Source of the DNA: Rhodospirillaceae bacterium
GTDB lineage: Bacteria > Pseudomonadota > Alphaproteobacteria > SP197
Assembly (NCBI GenBank): GCA_002722885.1
Contig: PBNE01000001.1
Coordinates: 1-64,000, forward strand
Reading direction: 5' to 3'
DNA length: 64,000 nt
Below are positions 1 to 7,665 of this stretch, piece after piece (within the stretch, counting starts at the first letter, position 1; every line of letters starts with the position of its first letter). Below the pieces are notes generated by a model that was given only the letters and a program-made list of their open reading frames with translations, had not been told where the DNA came from and searched no databases. The translations under genes and the position numbers were made by a program.

Positions 1-22
1 GCGACATCGATCTGGTTGTGAC

Positions 23-457
23 ATGAAAGACCTTGCCCCCTGGACAGTGACCGGAGAATGCCTTCTGCATGACGGCTCACCCTGGCTGCAGCTTTTTGAG
101 CAGTCTCTCGCCCTGCCCGGTGGCTTTATCGACGACGGCGAGGAACCGCTCGAGGCCGCTCAGCGTGAGTTGCTGGAGGAAACCGGTTTCCGGGCGTCGG
201 ACTGGAGTAGTCTCGGGAGCTATGTCATGAACAGCAACTACGGTTGTGGCCGATGCTACGCCTTCATGGCCTCTGGTGCCGAACAGGTCGCCGAGCCCGA
301 TTCAGGCGACCCGGAAGATGCCGAGCTCTGCCTCATCCCTCGCAAAAGGCTGCTGCAACATCTGCGGGACGGTGACATCGGCATCATGGGTCATGCCTCT
401 GTCATCGCACTTGCGCAGGTGTTGGGAGCCAACGCACCCGTCAGAATCGGACATTAA
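23..457 (+). CDS. Nudix hydrolase, apparently shortened
   Basis: A Nudix hydrolase, probably of the ADP-ribose pyrophosphatase type that cleaves nucleoside-diphosphate-linked compounds with Mg2+. The Nudix box is complete from Gly34 to Phe56, with the metal-binding RE-LL-EE at residues 48-53. The box follows directly after an ALP motif at residues 30-32. From memory of the family, about 50 residues carrying central strands and a VRQY-like motif should lie there. At 144 residues the protein is short against roughly 190, so an in-frame internal deletion is likely. The frame stays open to the window edge, so a start outside the window is possible, but the ATG fits family N-termini. Its 3' end overlaps the convergent hydrolase gene by 17 bases. 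Confidence 0.85.
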   Translation: MKDLAPWTVTGECLLHDGSPWLQLFEQSLALPGGFIDDGEEPLEAAQRELLEETGFRASDWSSLGSYVMNSNYGCGRCYAFMASGAEQVAEPDSGDPEDAELCLIPRKRLLQHLRDGDIGIMGHASVIALAQVLGANAPVRIGH

Positions 458-1946
458 AATCCGCCGGCTGGCTGTAGCTGCGGCAGCGCGGTTCGCGCAC
501 AGAGGCCGGATCCGGGTCGACAAAGAAATCGGCGGTCGCGACCATCGCACAGTCAAACCAGAACGAGACCGCGTGGCCGCCCGAACGGAACACCAGATGA
601 CGGCTGTTCGAGAGAGTCTCGGCCGCCTCATCGGCATACGACGGCGGTGTCACGGGATCATAGCGGCCGCTCAACAGCAGGGTGGGAATGTCACTCACCA
701 CCGGCCCTTCATCGGGCAGCGGATTGCTCGCTACCGGCCAGACATTGCACGACGGAACCAACGACCAAGTCATGGCGGCTTCACCGTAGAGACCGTAACG
801 AGCGACCTCCTCGGCCATGGCCACGGTATCGAGCACAGGCGCCTCACGGCACTCGATGTTGGCAAAGGCACCCTCGATCATGCCGTCGGACGCATAACTT
901 CCCAGTCCGTAGAAGTAGGTCAGGGCGTCAAGATTCCCCTTGGCGGCAGTCCCTATGGTAAGCGGAATGTAGGGCAGCCAGTCGGCGTCGTAGAGGTACT
1001 CCACCATGGTCATCACGAGCGTGCTGCCATCGAACCGCACGAAGGTGCCACGGTCGAGATAGTCGAGATCGTAGAGCTCGAGTTCACGCGGATTGGCATT
1101 CAGGTCCGCAATCAACCGCTCGAAGTCATTTTGGACATCGGGCGCGACCCGGCGGCAGCCGCTGCTGGCGGCGCAATCATCGAACAGGTTCTGAAAGGCG
1201 TCGGCCACCGCGCGCGGAAAGTCGATCTCCGGATCGACCGTCGGCGGATAGACACCGTCAAGCACCGCCGATCGCACAAGATCGGGGTGACGGCGCATCA
1301 CCTCCAGAGCCAGGCGTGAGCCGTAGGATACCCCGTAGAGGTTGACCTCGTCGTAACCCAGGGCGCGCACGATGTCGGCAACATCGTCGGCGCTGTTGCG
1401 GGTGTCGAACCGCTCCAGGGGAACACCCTCCGCCCGCAACCGGTCGTAGCAGGTGCCCAGCGTCTCGATTTCCTCGTTCCAGAGTGGATCGTCGTAATCG
1501 ACGACCTCCGGCAGGCGTCGGTCGAAATCATGCAGCTCCGGGCAATCAAGACTGGGCCGCGACAGGCCCATACCACGCTGGTCGAACAGGATGAGATCCC
1601 GGGTCCGGCGGATTGATGAAGAATCCTCCCACCAGTATTCGCTGTAGTCGTCGAAATACGGATAGGTCGTTCCAAACGACGAGTAACCCGGGCCGCCTTC
1701 CAGATAGATCACGGGATCGGGTGCCGTATTGCGCGACGACGAATGCAGCACCGCCACGGCAAGCCTTGCGCTGCTGTTCTCCGGGTTGGCCCGGTCCAGC
1801 GGCACGGTCACATGGTAGCAATCGACCGTCTGCAGCATGTTGGCCACAACCCAGCAGTCGTTGACCGGCTGCACGGTGACCTCGGCCCGCGCGCCCTGCA
1901 TCAACGTCGCAAGGCCCAAAAGAAAAAACGTCAGAAATCTGATCAT
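441..1946 (-). CDS. Secreted alpha/beta hydrolase, TAP-like C-terminal peptidase family (copy 1)
   Basis: A 501-residue exported alpha/beta hydrolase of the tripeptidyl-aminopeptidase/proline-iminopeptidase-like group, predicted to release N-terminal residues from peptides in the periplasm. A signal peptide ends near residue 21 (ARA). The oxyanion-loop GGPG is at 84-87, the nucleophile elbow G-V-S-Y-G puts Ser at 207, and the acid and base are Asp430 (SGRYDP) and His458 (GGHAV). Paired cysteines suggest periplasmic folding. It lies 21 bases after a close paralogue and is the last gene of an apparent MFS-hydrolase-hydrolase operon. The exact substrate cannot be read from the sequence; esterase activity is the main alternative. 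Confidence 0.9.
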   Translation of the reverse strand: MIRFLTFFLLGLATLMQGARAEVTVQPVNDCWVVANMLQTVDCYHVTVPLDRANPENSSARLAVAVLHSSSRNTAPDPVIYLEGGPGYSSFGTTYPYFDDYSEYWWEDSSSIRRTRDLILFDQRGMGLSRPSLDCPELHDFDRRLPEVVDYDDPLWNEEIETLGTCYDRLRAEGVPLERFDTRNSADDVADIVRALGYDEVNLYGVSYGSRLALEVMRRHPDLVRSAVLDGVYPPTVDPEIDFPRAVADAFQNLFDDCAASSGCRRVAPDVQNDFERLIADLNANPRELELYDLDYLDRGTFVRFDGSTLVMTMVEYLYDADWLPYIPLTIGTAAKGNLDALTYFYGLGSYASDGMIEGAFANIECREAPVLDTVAMAEEVARYGLYGEAAMTWSLVPSCNVWPVASNPLPDEGPVVSDIPTLLLSGRYDPVTPPSYADEAAETLSNSRHLVFRSGGHAVSFWFDCAMVATADFFVDPDPASVREPRCRSYSQPADFNVRF

Positions 1947-1967
1947 GATCGTCTCTAGGATGGCCGC

Positions 1968-3482
1968 TCAGAACTCAAGTGCGAAGGTCGCGGACGCCGT
2001 GTACTCACGACAACGCGGTGAAGGTGTGCGGCGCGGATCCGGGTTCACGAAGAACCGGGCCGCCGTCACGGTTGCACAGTTGTAGGTCGCCGTGACGCCA
2101 TGGCCGCCGGAGCGAAACACGAAATGGCGGCTATTCGACAGGGTCTCGGCTGCGAGTTCGGCATAGGCCGGCGGCGTGATCGGATCGTAGCGGCCGGAAA
2201 ACAGCAGGGTAGGGATGTCGCTGACGATGGATCCTTCATCGGCCAGCGGCGCTCGTTCCACCGGCCACACATCGCAAAAGGGAATCAGCGACCAGTTCAG
2301 CGTTGCTTCACCGAAGATGCCCTCCGCCTGTGTCTCTGCAGCCACCATGTCGAAATCGAGCGTCGTCGATTCACGACAGCCGATGTTGATGAAAACACCC
2401 TCATCCGAACCGTCCGACCCGAAGCTGCCGCTGCCCCAGGTGTAGGTCAGGGCTCCGATCTCGCGGCGCGAGGCTCCGATCATCAGAGGAATCAGGGTCA
2501 GTGCGTCGCTGTCATAGAGATCACCGATCATCGATGAAACGATCTCGTTGCCGTTCAGTTCCACTCTTGGTGCCGGTGTGCCGTCGTGAGGATCGAACAG
2601 TTCCATCTCGCGCGGCTCTTCGTTGAGTTCGGTTATCAGGGCCGAAAAATAGGACGCCATGTCCGGCACAAGGCGTGAGCACTGGCGGTCGGCTTCGCAG
2701 TCCTCGAAGAGATTCGAAAAGGCTCCGGCCACCGACGATGCAAAACCGATCTCCTCATCGATCAGGCCAGGATAGACACCGTCGATCACAGAGGCGCGCA
2801 CGATACCGGGATGGCGGCGCATGACCTCGAGCGCCAGACGCGAGCCATAGGAGATGCCCCAGAGATTGACCTCCTCGTAACCCAGGACGCGGACGATATC
2901 GGCGACATCGTCGGCGCTGGCGCGAGTATCGAACTGGTTGAGATCGATGCCTTCTTCCAGGGCCAGCCGCTCGTAGCACTGCTCGGCCGCCCGAACCTCC
3001 CGACGCTCCAGGGGATAGTCCCACGCCATGAGGATGGGCAGGGCGTCATGCAGTTCGTGGAACTCCACACAATCCAGACTTGGGCGCGACAAGCCAATGC
3101 CGCGCTGGTCGAACAGGATAAAGTCACGGGTGCGTCGGAACGGCGCGGACATCCACCACCAGTAGTCGCTGTACTCCTCATAGGCCGGGTAACCGTCGGC
3201 AAAGACTGGCGCACCAGGACCGCCCTCGAGATACATCACCGGGTCGTCGTTCGGCCGGCCGGTTGTCGCACGCAGCACAGCAACAGCGAGGTCGACAGTT
3301 CCGGCATCGGGATTCTTCCGGTCAAGCGGAACAAGAACGCGATAGCAGTCGACCTGCTCGCGCTCTTCCGGTGCTACCCAGCACTCGTCGACCACCTCCA
3401 GCACCACATCGGCCACCGCCGGCCAACCGGCCAGCACCACCAGTGACGCCACAAGAACCGATTTCAGCACCATCTTCATCAT
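1968..3482 (-). CDS. Secreted alpha/beta hydrolase, TAP-like C-terminal peptidase family (copy 2)
   Basis: A 504-residue paralogue of the downstream hydrolase, with the same GGPG, G-I-S-Y-G nucleophile elbow, SGRYDP acid and GGHG base motifs. I placed the start at the ATG whose first bases overlap the MFS stop codon (ATGA, 3479-3482); the frame runs further upstream but without homology. This start gives a clean signal peptide (MMKMVLKS... to AVA near residue 24). Tight spacing on both sides suggests one mRNA with the MFS transporter and the second hydrolase, so the operon may pair extracytoplasmic peptide cleavage with uptake of a product. The duplication followed by divergence suggests two substrate preferences; this is inference. 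Confidence 0.9.
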   Translation of the reverse strand: MMKMVLKSVLVASLVVLAGWPAVADVVLEVVDECWVAPEEREQVDCYRVLVPLDRKNPDAGTVDLAVAVLRATTGRPNDDPVMYLEGGPGAPVFADGYPAYEEYSDYWWWMSAPFRRTRDFILFDQRGIGLSRPSLDCVEFHELHDALPILMAWDYPLERREVRAAEQCYERLALEEGIDLNQFDTRASADDVADIVRVLGYEEVNLWGISYGSRLALEVMRRHPGIVRASVIDGVYPGLIDEEIGFASSVAGAFSNLFEDCEADRQCSRLVPDMASYFSALITELNEEPREMELFDPHDGTPAPRVELNGNEIVSSMIGDLYDSDALTLIPLMIGASRREIGALTYTWGSGSFGSDGSDEGVFINIGCRESTTLDFDMVAAETQAEGIFGEATLNWSLIPFCDVWPVERAPLADEGSIVSDIPTLLFSGRYDPITPPAYAELAAETLSNSRHFVFRSGGHGVTATYNCATVTAARFFVNPDPRRTPSPRCREYTASATFALEF

Positions 3483-4726
3483 GCCGCCTGCAGTCGTCCG
3501 GTGTGGTGTCGCCGTGTTGCCGAAATCAGATAGGCGACGATCACCAGGTTGATCACGTTGAAGGCCACGCCCAGCAGGAAGGGTGCATGATAGGTTCCGG
3601 TCATGTCGAAACCCAGCCCGCCGATCCATCCGCCGATGGCCATCCCGAAGGTCCCGAACATGATCACAATCGCGGTGTAGCGCCCGGCCCATTGCTCAGA
3701 AAGGTACTCGCGAATGATCACGGGATACGTTGGACCGATTCCGCCGTAGCCAAAGCCGAACACCAGAGCCAGCAGGTAGATCGCCGTCAGGCCCTCGGCC
3801 ATGGGCATCAGGCCCAGGGTGACGGCCTGCAGGGCCGAAAAGACAAACAACGTGCGCAGCGATCCGATCTTCATCATCAGCAGGCCCGCGGCAAAGGCAC
3901 GAGCCAGGAAGCTGCCACCCAGCAACACAGAAAGGATCGTCGCGGCTTCCATGGGTGCGATGCCGATATCGGTCGCGTGCGACTTCAGATGTGCCAGCGG
4001 CAGAGACATCGCGATGCAGCAGCCCACGATGGCGCAACAAAGCAGCGCCAGCAGTGTGTGGGGGCGGATATGCAGGATTGGCGCATCGGGGTCGAGCGCG
4101 CTCCCTTCCACCGCAGCCGAGCGCGGCTGCGCCTTCGGTGGCGGCCGGCGCAACAGAAACGACAGCGGCACCATCGCGGCAATCCCGAAAGCGCCATAAA
4201 ACAGATAGGTGTCACGCCAGCCCACGGTGCCCAAGCCGTACTCAAACACCGGAGGCCACATGAACCCGGCAATGCTCTGTCCGCTGGTCACAAGCCCCAC
4301 CGCCATTCCGCGGTTGCGCGAAAACCATCGTGTGATGTTGGCGACCAGCGGCGAAAACATCGCCGCATTGCCGAACAAACCGATCACAAGTCCGTAGATG
4401 GCGAAGAGCTGCCAGGCTTCGTCAATTCCGGCAATCATCAGCGAACCGCCGCTCACGGTGATCGAGCCCAGAAGTGCCGGCTTGCCCATGCCGGCCTTGT
4501 CGAGCCACCAGCCCATGAGAATTCCACCCAGGCCGCCACCGATGAACTGCAACGAATAGGCTGTGGAGGGGATCGTGCGCGGCCAGTCGAAGGTCGCCGC
4601 GATATCCTTCATCGCAACGACCAGCAAAAACAGCGCACCGTTGGCGATGACTAGCATCATGAAGGATGCGGCCAGCACCACCAGCGCATAGTGCCGGTCT
4701 TCCAGATTGCGCAGATACGCCGACAT
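3479..4726 (-). CDS. MFS transporter, 12-TM, monocarboxylate/OFA-like
   Basis: A 415-residue inner-membrane major facilitator transporter with about 12 hydrophobic segments, most like the oxalate/formate or monocarboxylate porter groups. The cytoplasmic loop 2-3 has a G-W-W-L-D-K-A-G form of the MFS motif. The ATG at 4726 is preferred; a TTG two codons upstream is also possible, and no strong Shine-Dalgarno is visible. Its stop overlaps the start of the second TAP-like hydrolase by four bases, so translation is probably coupled. It is likely to import a product of the two secreted hydrolases, but the substrate is unknown. Confidence 0.85.
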   Translation of the reverse strand: MSAYLRNLEDRHYALVVLAASFMMLVIANGALFLLVVAMKDIAATFDWPRTIPSTAYSLQFIGGGLGGILMGWWLDKAGMGKPALLGSITVSGGSLMIAGIDEAWQLFAIYGLVIGLFGNAAMFSPLVANITRWFSRNRGMAVGLVTSGQSIAGFMWPPVFEYGLGTVGWRDTYLFYGAFGIAAMVPLSFLLRRPPPKAQPRSAAVEGSALDPDAPILHIRPHTLLALLCCAIVGCCIAMSLPLAHLKSHATDIGIAPMEAATILSVLLGGSFLARAFAAGLLMMKIGSLRTLFVFSALQAVTLGLMPMAEGLTAIYLLALVFGFGYGGIGPTYPVIIREYLSEQWAGRYTAIVIMFGTFGMAIGGWIGGLGFDMTGTYHAPFLLGVAFNVINLVIVAYLISATRRHHTGRLQAA

Positions 4727-4757
4727 GAACAAAACCGATCAAAGAGAAAACACCAGT

Positions 4758-5036
4758 CTAGACCGGACCTGTCACACGGCACGAGCCCTGATCCGATGAT
4801 CGACGCCGTGTCGCGGCGATCAGGTCACGAATTTCACGGGGATAGGTTCTGCCGGACTGGTTCGTGTTGATGAAGTACTGCTGGATGTTCGGCCGGATGA
4901 ACTCCGCGAAGTGCCGCAGATGACCAATCACCGGGTAGTTGCGCAGCACGTTGTGGCGCGAGTGTGTCGCGTCCAGTAGGCCAAGCAACACAAGGGGAAC
5001 GATCACCACCAGCGACCAGATCGCAGGCGGCCACGA
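4758..5036 (-). pseudogene. N-terminal remnant of an FMN-binding glutamate-synthase-like protein
   Basis: An open frame of about 92 codons matches the start of the FMN-binding glutamate synthase family as I remember it: a hydrophobic segment (VVIVPLVLLGLLD) followed by the RH-N-LRNYPVIGHLR stretch and IRP-IQQYFI. Homology stops near position 4815 and a nonsense tail follows, whereas family members are about 500 residues. At the 5' side an in-frame TGA at 5037-5039 interrupts the expected membrane segment. No ATG is present in frame; GTG at 5009 is the only candidate. I therefore read it as a decayed remnant. It fills most of the 403-base gap between the MFS and TauD genes; the rest shows nothing. 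Confidence 0.65.
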
Positions 5037-5129
5037 TCATCAGAACGAAGGATGAGACGAGGAAGAAGAATTATCTTGGAAGCATGCCGGACTATAGGAC
5101 GCAGACGGTCGCTGATGCCAGCCCCTTCC

Positions 5130-6200
5130 TCAGTACTTCAGAACGCCCGTTTCCAGAACCTTGGCCGCCTCTCCGCGATAGCGCGTGTCGGACCGGTCAT
5201 CCCGCTTCGCAATCCCGGCCTGACGGTACATCTCGATATTAGGATCAATCGGTCGCCTCTCGCCCTCGTGCGCTGTCAACCACAGCCGCAACAGCATCCG
5301 ACCGGTCTCGGGGCCTGGTGTGTCCTCGAAACCGGTGCGCGAATGGAGCGTCGTGTGGTTGTTGCACAGCAGCATCTGACCCGGCTCCATCATAAATTGG
5401 AGGCGGATGTCCTCGCGGCCTGCAATGTCGTCGAAATGGGCCAGCGAATCCATCTCGTGCTGGCTCAGTTCCTCGCCCATCTCGTCATAGGCCATGTAGA
5501 TGTAGCCGGCGACGTAGCGGCACGAGACATAGCCCTGCTTTTCCGAAAGCACCGGCACATGGTGTTCGGTCACCGGCGCTTCGTCCGGGCCTTCCTCGCC
5601 GAAGCGGTGATAACGGAACCCACGATAGAGCGGCCCGAGATGATCCGGGTTCTCCTTCAGCAACACGTTGTGGACTGCCAGTGCGCTGGCGTACTGCGAC
5701 TCTCCACCGCTGTCGCCCTTGCGGATCGAGAGCATGCAAAGCAGATCGCAGGCGTCGGTGTGCAACGTGAGCGGGAGCGAGTTGCGATAGGCGCGCTCGT
5801 TGTGATTCTTGCCGCCGATGTTGACGACATGGCCAAGCCGGTCGCCGATCACCGACTGCGACTGGCCTTTGCCCAGATGCGTACCTATACCCCAGTAGAT
5901 GATCTCGCTCTTTTCGAGCGGCCAGTCCTCAACCGGCAGGCGGTCGACCAGAACGATCCCGCGGCCCCACATGATCTCTTCGTAGATGTCGCGCAGTTCA
6001 TCGGCGATGGCGGGCACCCGGAAGTGCTTGTGTTCGACTTCGTCTAGCGTCAGGCCCTGGGCCTTGATGACGTCGTAGGCTTCTTCGAGGGCGTCGATGT
6101 GGCGCTGCTCCCAGCGCACCGTCACCGCATCGATCGAACCCAGCTCCGCGGCAGTCCATGCCGACGGATGTTCGACGGGCTGCATGTACGTTTCGGCCAT
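5130..6200 (-). CDS. TauD/TfdA-family Fe(II)/2-oxoglutarate dioxygenase
   Basis: A 356-residue dioxygenase of the TauD/TfdA (clavaminate synthase-like) superfamily, which uses Fe(II), O2 and 2-oxoglutarate to hydroxylate a small substrate. The iron ligands are His147 and Asp149 (HTDACD) and His286 (NNHTTLHSR). A downstream Arg in RMLLRLW is suited to bind the 2-oxoglutarate carboxylate. The start is supported by a strong GGAGAGGAG ribosome-binding site. It appears to stand alone, facing away from the ArsC-like gene. Substrate unknown; sulfonates, carnitine-like betaines and chlorinated acids are family precedents. Confidence 0.88.
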   Translation of the reverse strand: MAETYMQPVEHPSAWTAAELGSIDAVTVRWEQRHIDALEEAYDVIKAQGLTLDEVEHKHFRVPAIADELRDIYEEIMWGRGIVLVDRLPVEDWPLEKSEIIYWGIGTHLGKGQSQSVIGDRLGHVVNIGGKNHNERAYRNSLPLTLHTDACDLLCMLSIRKGDSGGESQYASALAVHNVLLKENPDHLGPLYRGFRYHRFGEEGPDEAPVTEHHVPVLSEKQGYVSCRYVAGYIYMAYDEMGEELSQHEMDSLAHFDDIAGREDIRLQFMMEPGQMLLCNNHTTLHSRTGFEDTPGPETGRMLLRLWLTAHEGERRPIDPNIEMYRQAGIAKRDDRSDTRYRGEAAKVLETGVLKY

Positions 6201-6321
6201 GACGGTCTCCTCTCCTCGACGTCGTCTAAATCTCTATCAAGTTTCCGGGCCGCCGGTCCAGTTTCACGGCTTGGCGAGCCCGTACCGAATTGGTTAGCGT
6301 GATGGCCGAAGGAGACCCGCC

Positions 6322-6672
6322 ATGATCACCGTCTACGGCCTGAAGAACTGCGACACCTGCAAGAAGGCCCTAGCCTGGCTGAAGGCCGAGGGGATAGAGC
6401 ATGTCTATCGCGATGTCCGTGCTGATGGCCTGGACCGAAGCGCGCTTTCATCCTGGATGGACGAGTTGGGCCATGAGGTTCTGGTGAACACCCGCGGCAC
6501 CACCTGGCGCGGCCTGCCCGATGATCAGAAGGCCGGGCTCGACAATGCCCGCGCCGTCGGCCTGATCATGGATCAGCCCGCAATCATGAAACGCCCGGTG
6601 TTCGATCTCGACGACCGACGCCTCGTCGGCTTCAAGGACGCGCAGAAGGAAACACTCTCAGCTCACAGATAG
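6322..6672 (+). CDS. ArsC/Spx-family thiol protein (YffB-like)
   Basis: A 116-residue thioredoxin-fold protein of the ArsC/Spx/YffB family. It has Cys10 and Cys13 in the N-terminal CDTC motif after the first strand, and the IMKRPV segment with the conserved Arg-Pro late in the domain. YffB-type members are small cytoplasmic glutathione- or thiol-dependent reductases of unclear substrate, and nothing here specifically indicates arsenate reduction. A GGAG-like site precedes the ATG. The 3' end overlaps the convergent Lrp gene by 10 bases. Confidence 0.88.
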   Translation: MITVYGLKNCDTCKKALAWLKAEGIEHVYRDVRADGLDRSALSSWMDELGHEVLVNTRGTTWRGLPDDQKAGLDNARAVGLIMDQPAIMKRPVFDLDDRRLVGFKDAQKETLSAHR

Positions 6673-7112
6673 GCCAGCGGCAACTGGGGCGTGTGTTTGA
6701 TCCGTTCCATCGCGAACATCGAGCTCACGTCGAAGAACCGCGTCTTGGCGGTCAGGGTCTTGTAGACCCGGTCATAGGCCTGAATATCGGGCACAACGAC
6801 CTTCATCAGATAGTCTATCTCAGCAGCCATCCGGTAGATCTCGACGACCTCGGGCACGTTGGCGACCTCGGTCGCGAAGGTCTCCAGCCAGTCCTCGTTG
6901 TGCTGGTCCGTCCGCACCGCGATCGGTACATTAGCCTTGTCGGGATCAAGCAGGGCGACACGGCGCTCGATGTAGCCGTCCCGCTCCAGCCGCTGGATGC
7001 GCCGCCAGCACGGCGTTGTCGAAAGATGAACCCGCTCGGAGATCTCCGCGAGCGACAGCGTCGCATCGTTCTGCAAAAGCGCCAGCAGCGCCTTGTCGAT
7101 CTCATCAAGCAT
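6663..7112 (-). CDS. Lrp/AsnC-family transcriptional regulator
   Basis: A 149-residue Lrp/AsnC regulator. It has an N-terminal winged helix-turn-helix (LSLAEISERVHLST-TPCWRRIQRLERDG, about residues 20-50) and a C-terminal RAM ligand-binding domain that usually senses an amino acid. The ATG at 7112 is chosen because TTGAGG lies six bases upstream; an ATG at 7133 is also in frame. The gene is divergent from the DUF6356 gene and lies near hyuAB, so amino-acid or hydantoin catabolism genes are plausible targets. A palindromic Lrp-box-like sequence sits 26-40 bases upstream, which suggests autoregulation. Confidence 0.92.
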   Translation of the reverse strand: MLDEIDKALLALLQNDATLSLAEISERVHLSTTPCWRRIQRLERDGYIERRVALLDPDKANVPIAVRTDQHNEDWLETFATEVANVPEVVEIYRMAAEIDYLMKVVVPDIQAYDRVYKTLTAKTRFFDVSSMFAMERIKHTPQLPLAYL

Positions 7113-7131
7113 CAAAAACCTCAAATTCTTC

Positions 7132-7152
7132 ATTTCATAGGAAATTATCCGC
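7132..7152. promoter_or_regulatory. Candidate Lrp-type operator
   Basis: ATTTC-ATAG-GAAAT (7132-7145) is a perfect 5-bp inverted repeat. The overlapping 15-mer TAGGAAATTATCCGC (7138-7152) matches the classical Lrp consensus YAGHAWATTWTDCTR at 11 of 15 positions by hand count. It is AT-rich in GC-rich surroundings and lies between the divergent lrp and DUF6356 genes. Autoregulation is inferred, not shown. Confidence 0.45.
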
Positions 7153-7278
7153 ACATTGGTTAACGAACTGCGCAAGGAAACAAGCACCTTCTCTCGGGAA
7201 GCCCCTAGCCTTTCTCCCCAACAAGACCCCGGAAAGGGGTCCAGTAAGGCTGACCGTTCATTCCGTTGGGAGACGTTG

Positions 7279-7527
7279 ATGATTGACCTTTTTACCCGCC
7301 ATCCCGAATCGGTCGGCGAGACCTATCTCGAACACATGGGCGTCGCGTCCTCGTTCGGCTTCCGCATGATCTTCGCGGGGTTCGACTGCCTGGGACACGC
7401 GCTTCTGCCGTTCCTGTTCGTCAAGACAGGCAGTGCTGCGATCACAGAACTGCATGATCGCATGATGACCAACCGCCACAACCAGACCGACGGTGTCCAT
7501 TCTGCTGTCGCTGCAGGCAGCGACTGA
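7279..7527 (+). CDS. DUF6356 family small protein
   Basis: An 82-residue protein I recognise as DUF6356: F-x-RHPESVGE-YLEHM at the N-terminus, a hydrophobic central helix (FGFRMIFAGFDCLGHALLPFLF) and a C-terminal RM-x-NR. The central stretch probably makes it membrane-associated. Function is unknown. The ATG at 7279 follows GGGAGA at proper spacing; the frame is open upstream but without family similarity. It is divergent from the Lrp gene and sits 138 bases before hyuA. Confidence 0.8.
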   Translation: MIDLFTRHPESVGETYLEHMGVASSFGFRMIFAGFDCLGHALLPFLFVKTGSAAITELHDRMMTNRHNQTDGVHSAVAAGSD

Positions 7528-7540
7528 GGCAGGCCCCACC

Positions 7541-7556
7541 CTCCCGCGCCCGGGAG
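7541..7556 (+). terminator. Possible weak hairpin terminator after the DUF6356 gene
   Basis: CTCCCG-CGCC-CGGGAG makes a 6-bp GC stem with a four-base loop 14 bases after the stop codon. There is no run of T after it; instead a TTGTGCGCACAA palindrome follows at once, so intrinsic termination is doubtful. Confidence 0.3.
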
Positions 7557-7617
7557 TTGTGCGCACAAAAATCGACCCACCGCTCCCTGACTTGTGCGAT
7601 TCCGATTGTCAGGACAA
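7557..7617. promoter_or_regulatory. Pair of TTGT-N4-ACAA palindromes upstream of hyuA
   Basis: TTGTGCGCACAA (7557-7568) is a perfect 12-bp palindrome, and TTGTCAGGACAA (7606-7617) shares its TTGT-N4-ACAA form. The centres are 49 bases apart and end 49 bases before the hyuA ATG. A further half-like TTGTGCG lies at 7592-7598. The arrangement fits a two-site operator for a dimeric regulator; which regulator is unknown. Confidence 0.45.
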
Positions 7618-7665
7618 ATAAGCGCTGTCAGCGTTCGCCGCATCAACTCTGGCGGCGGAGGTTTC

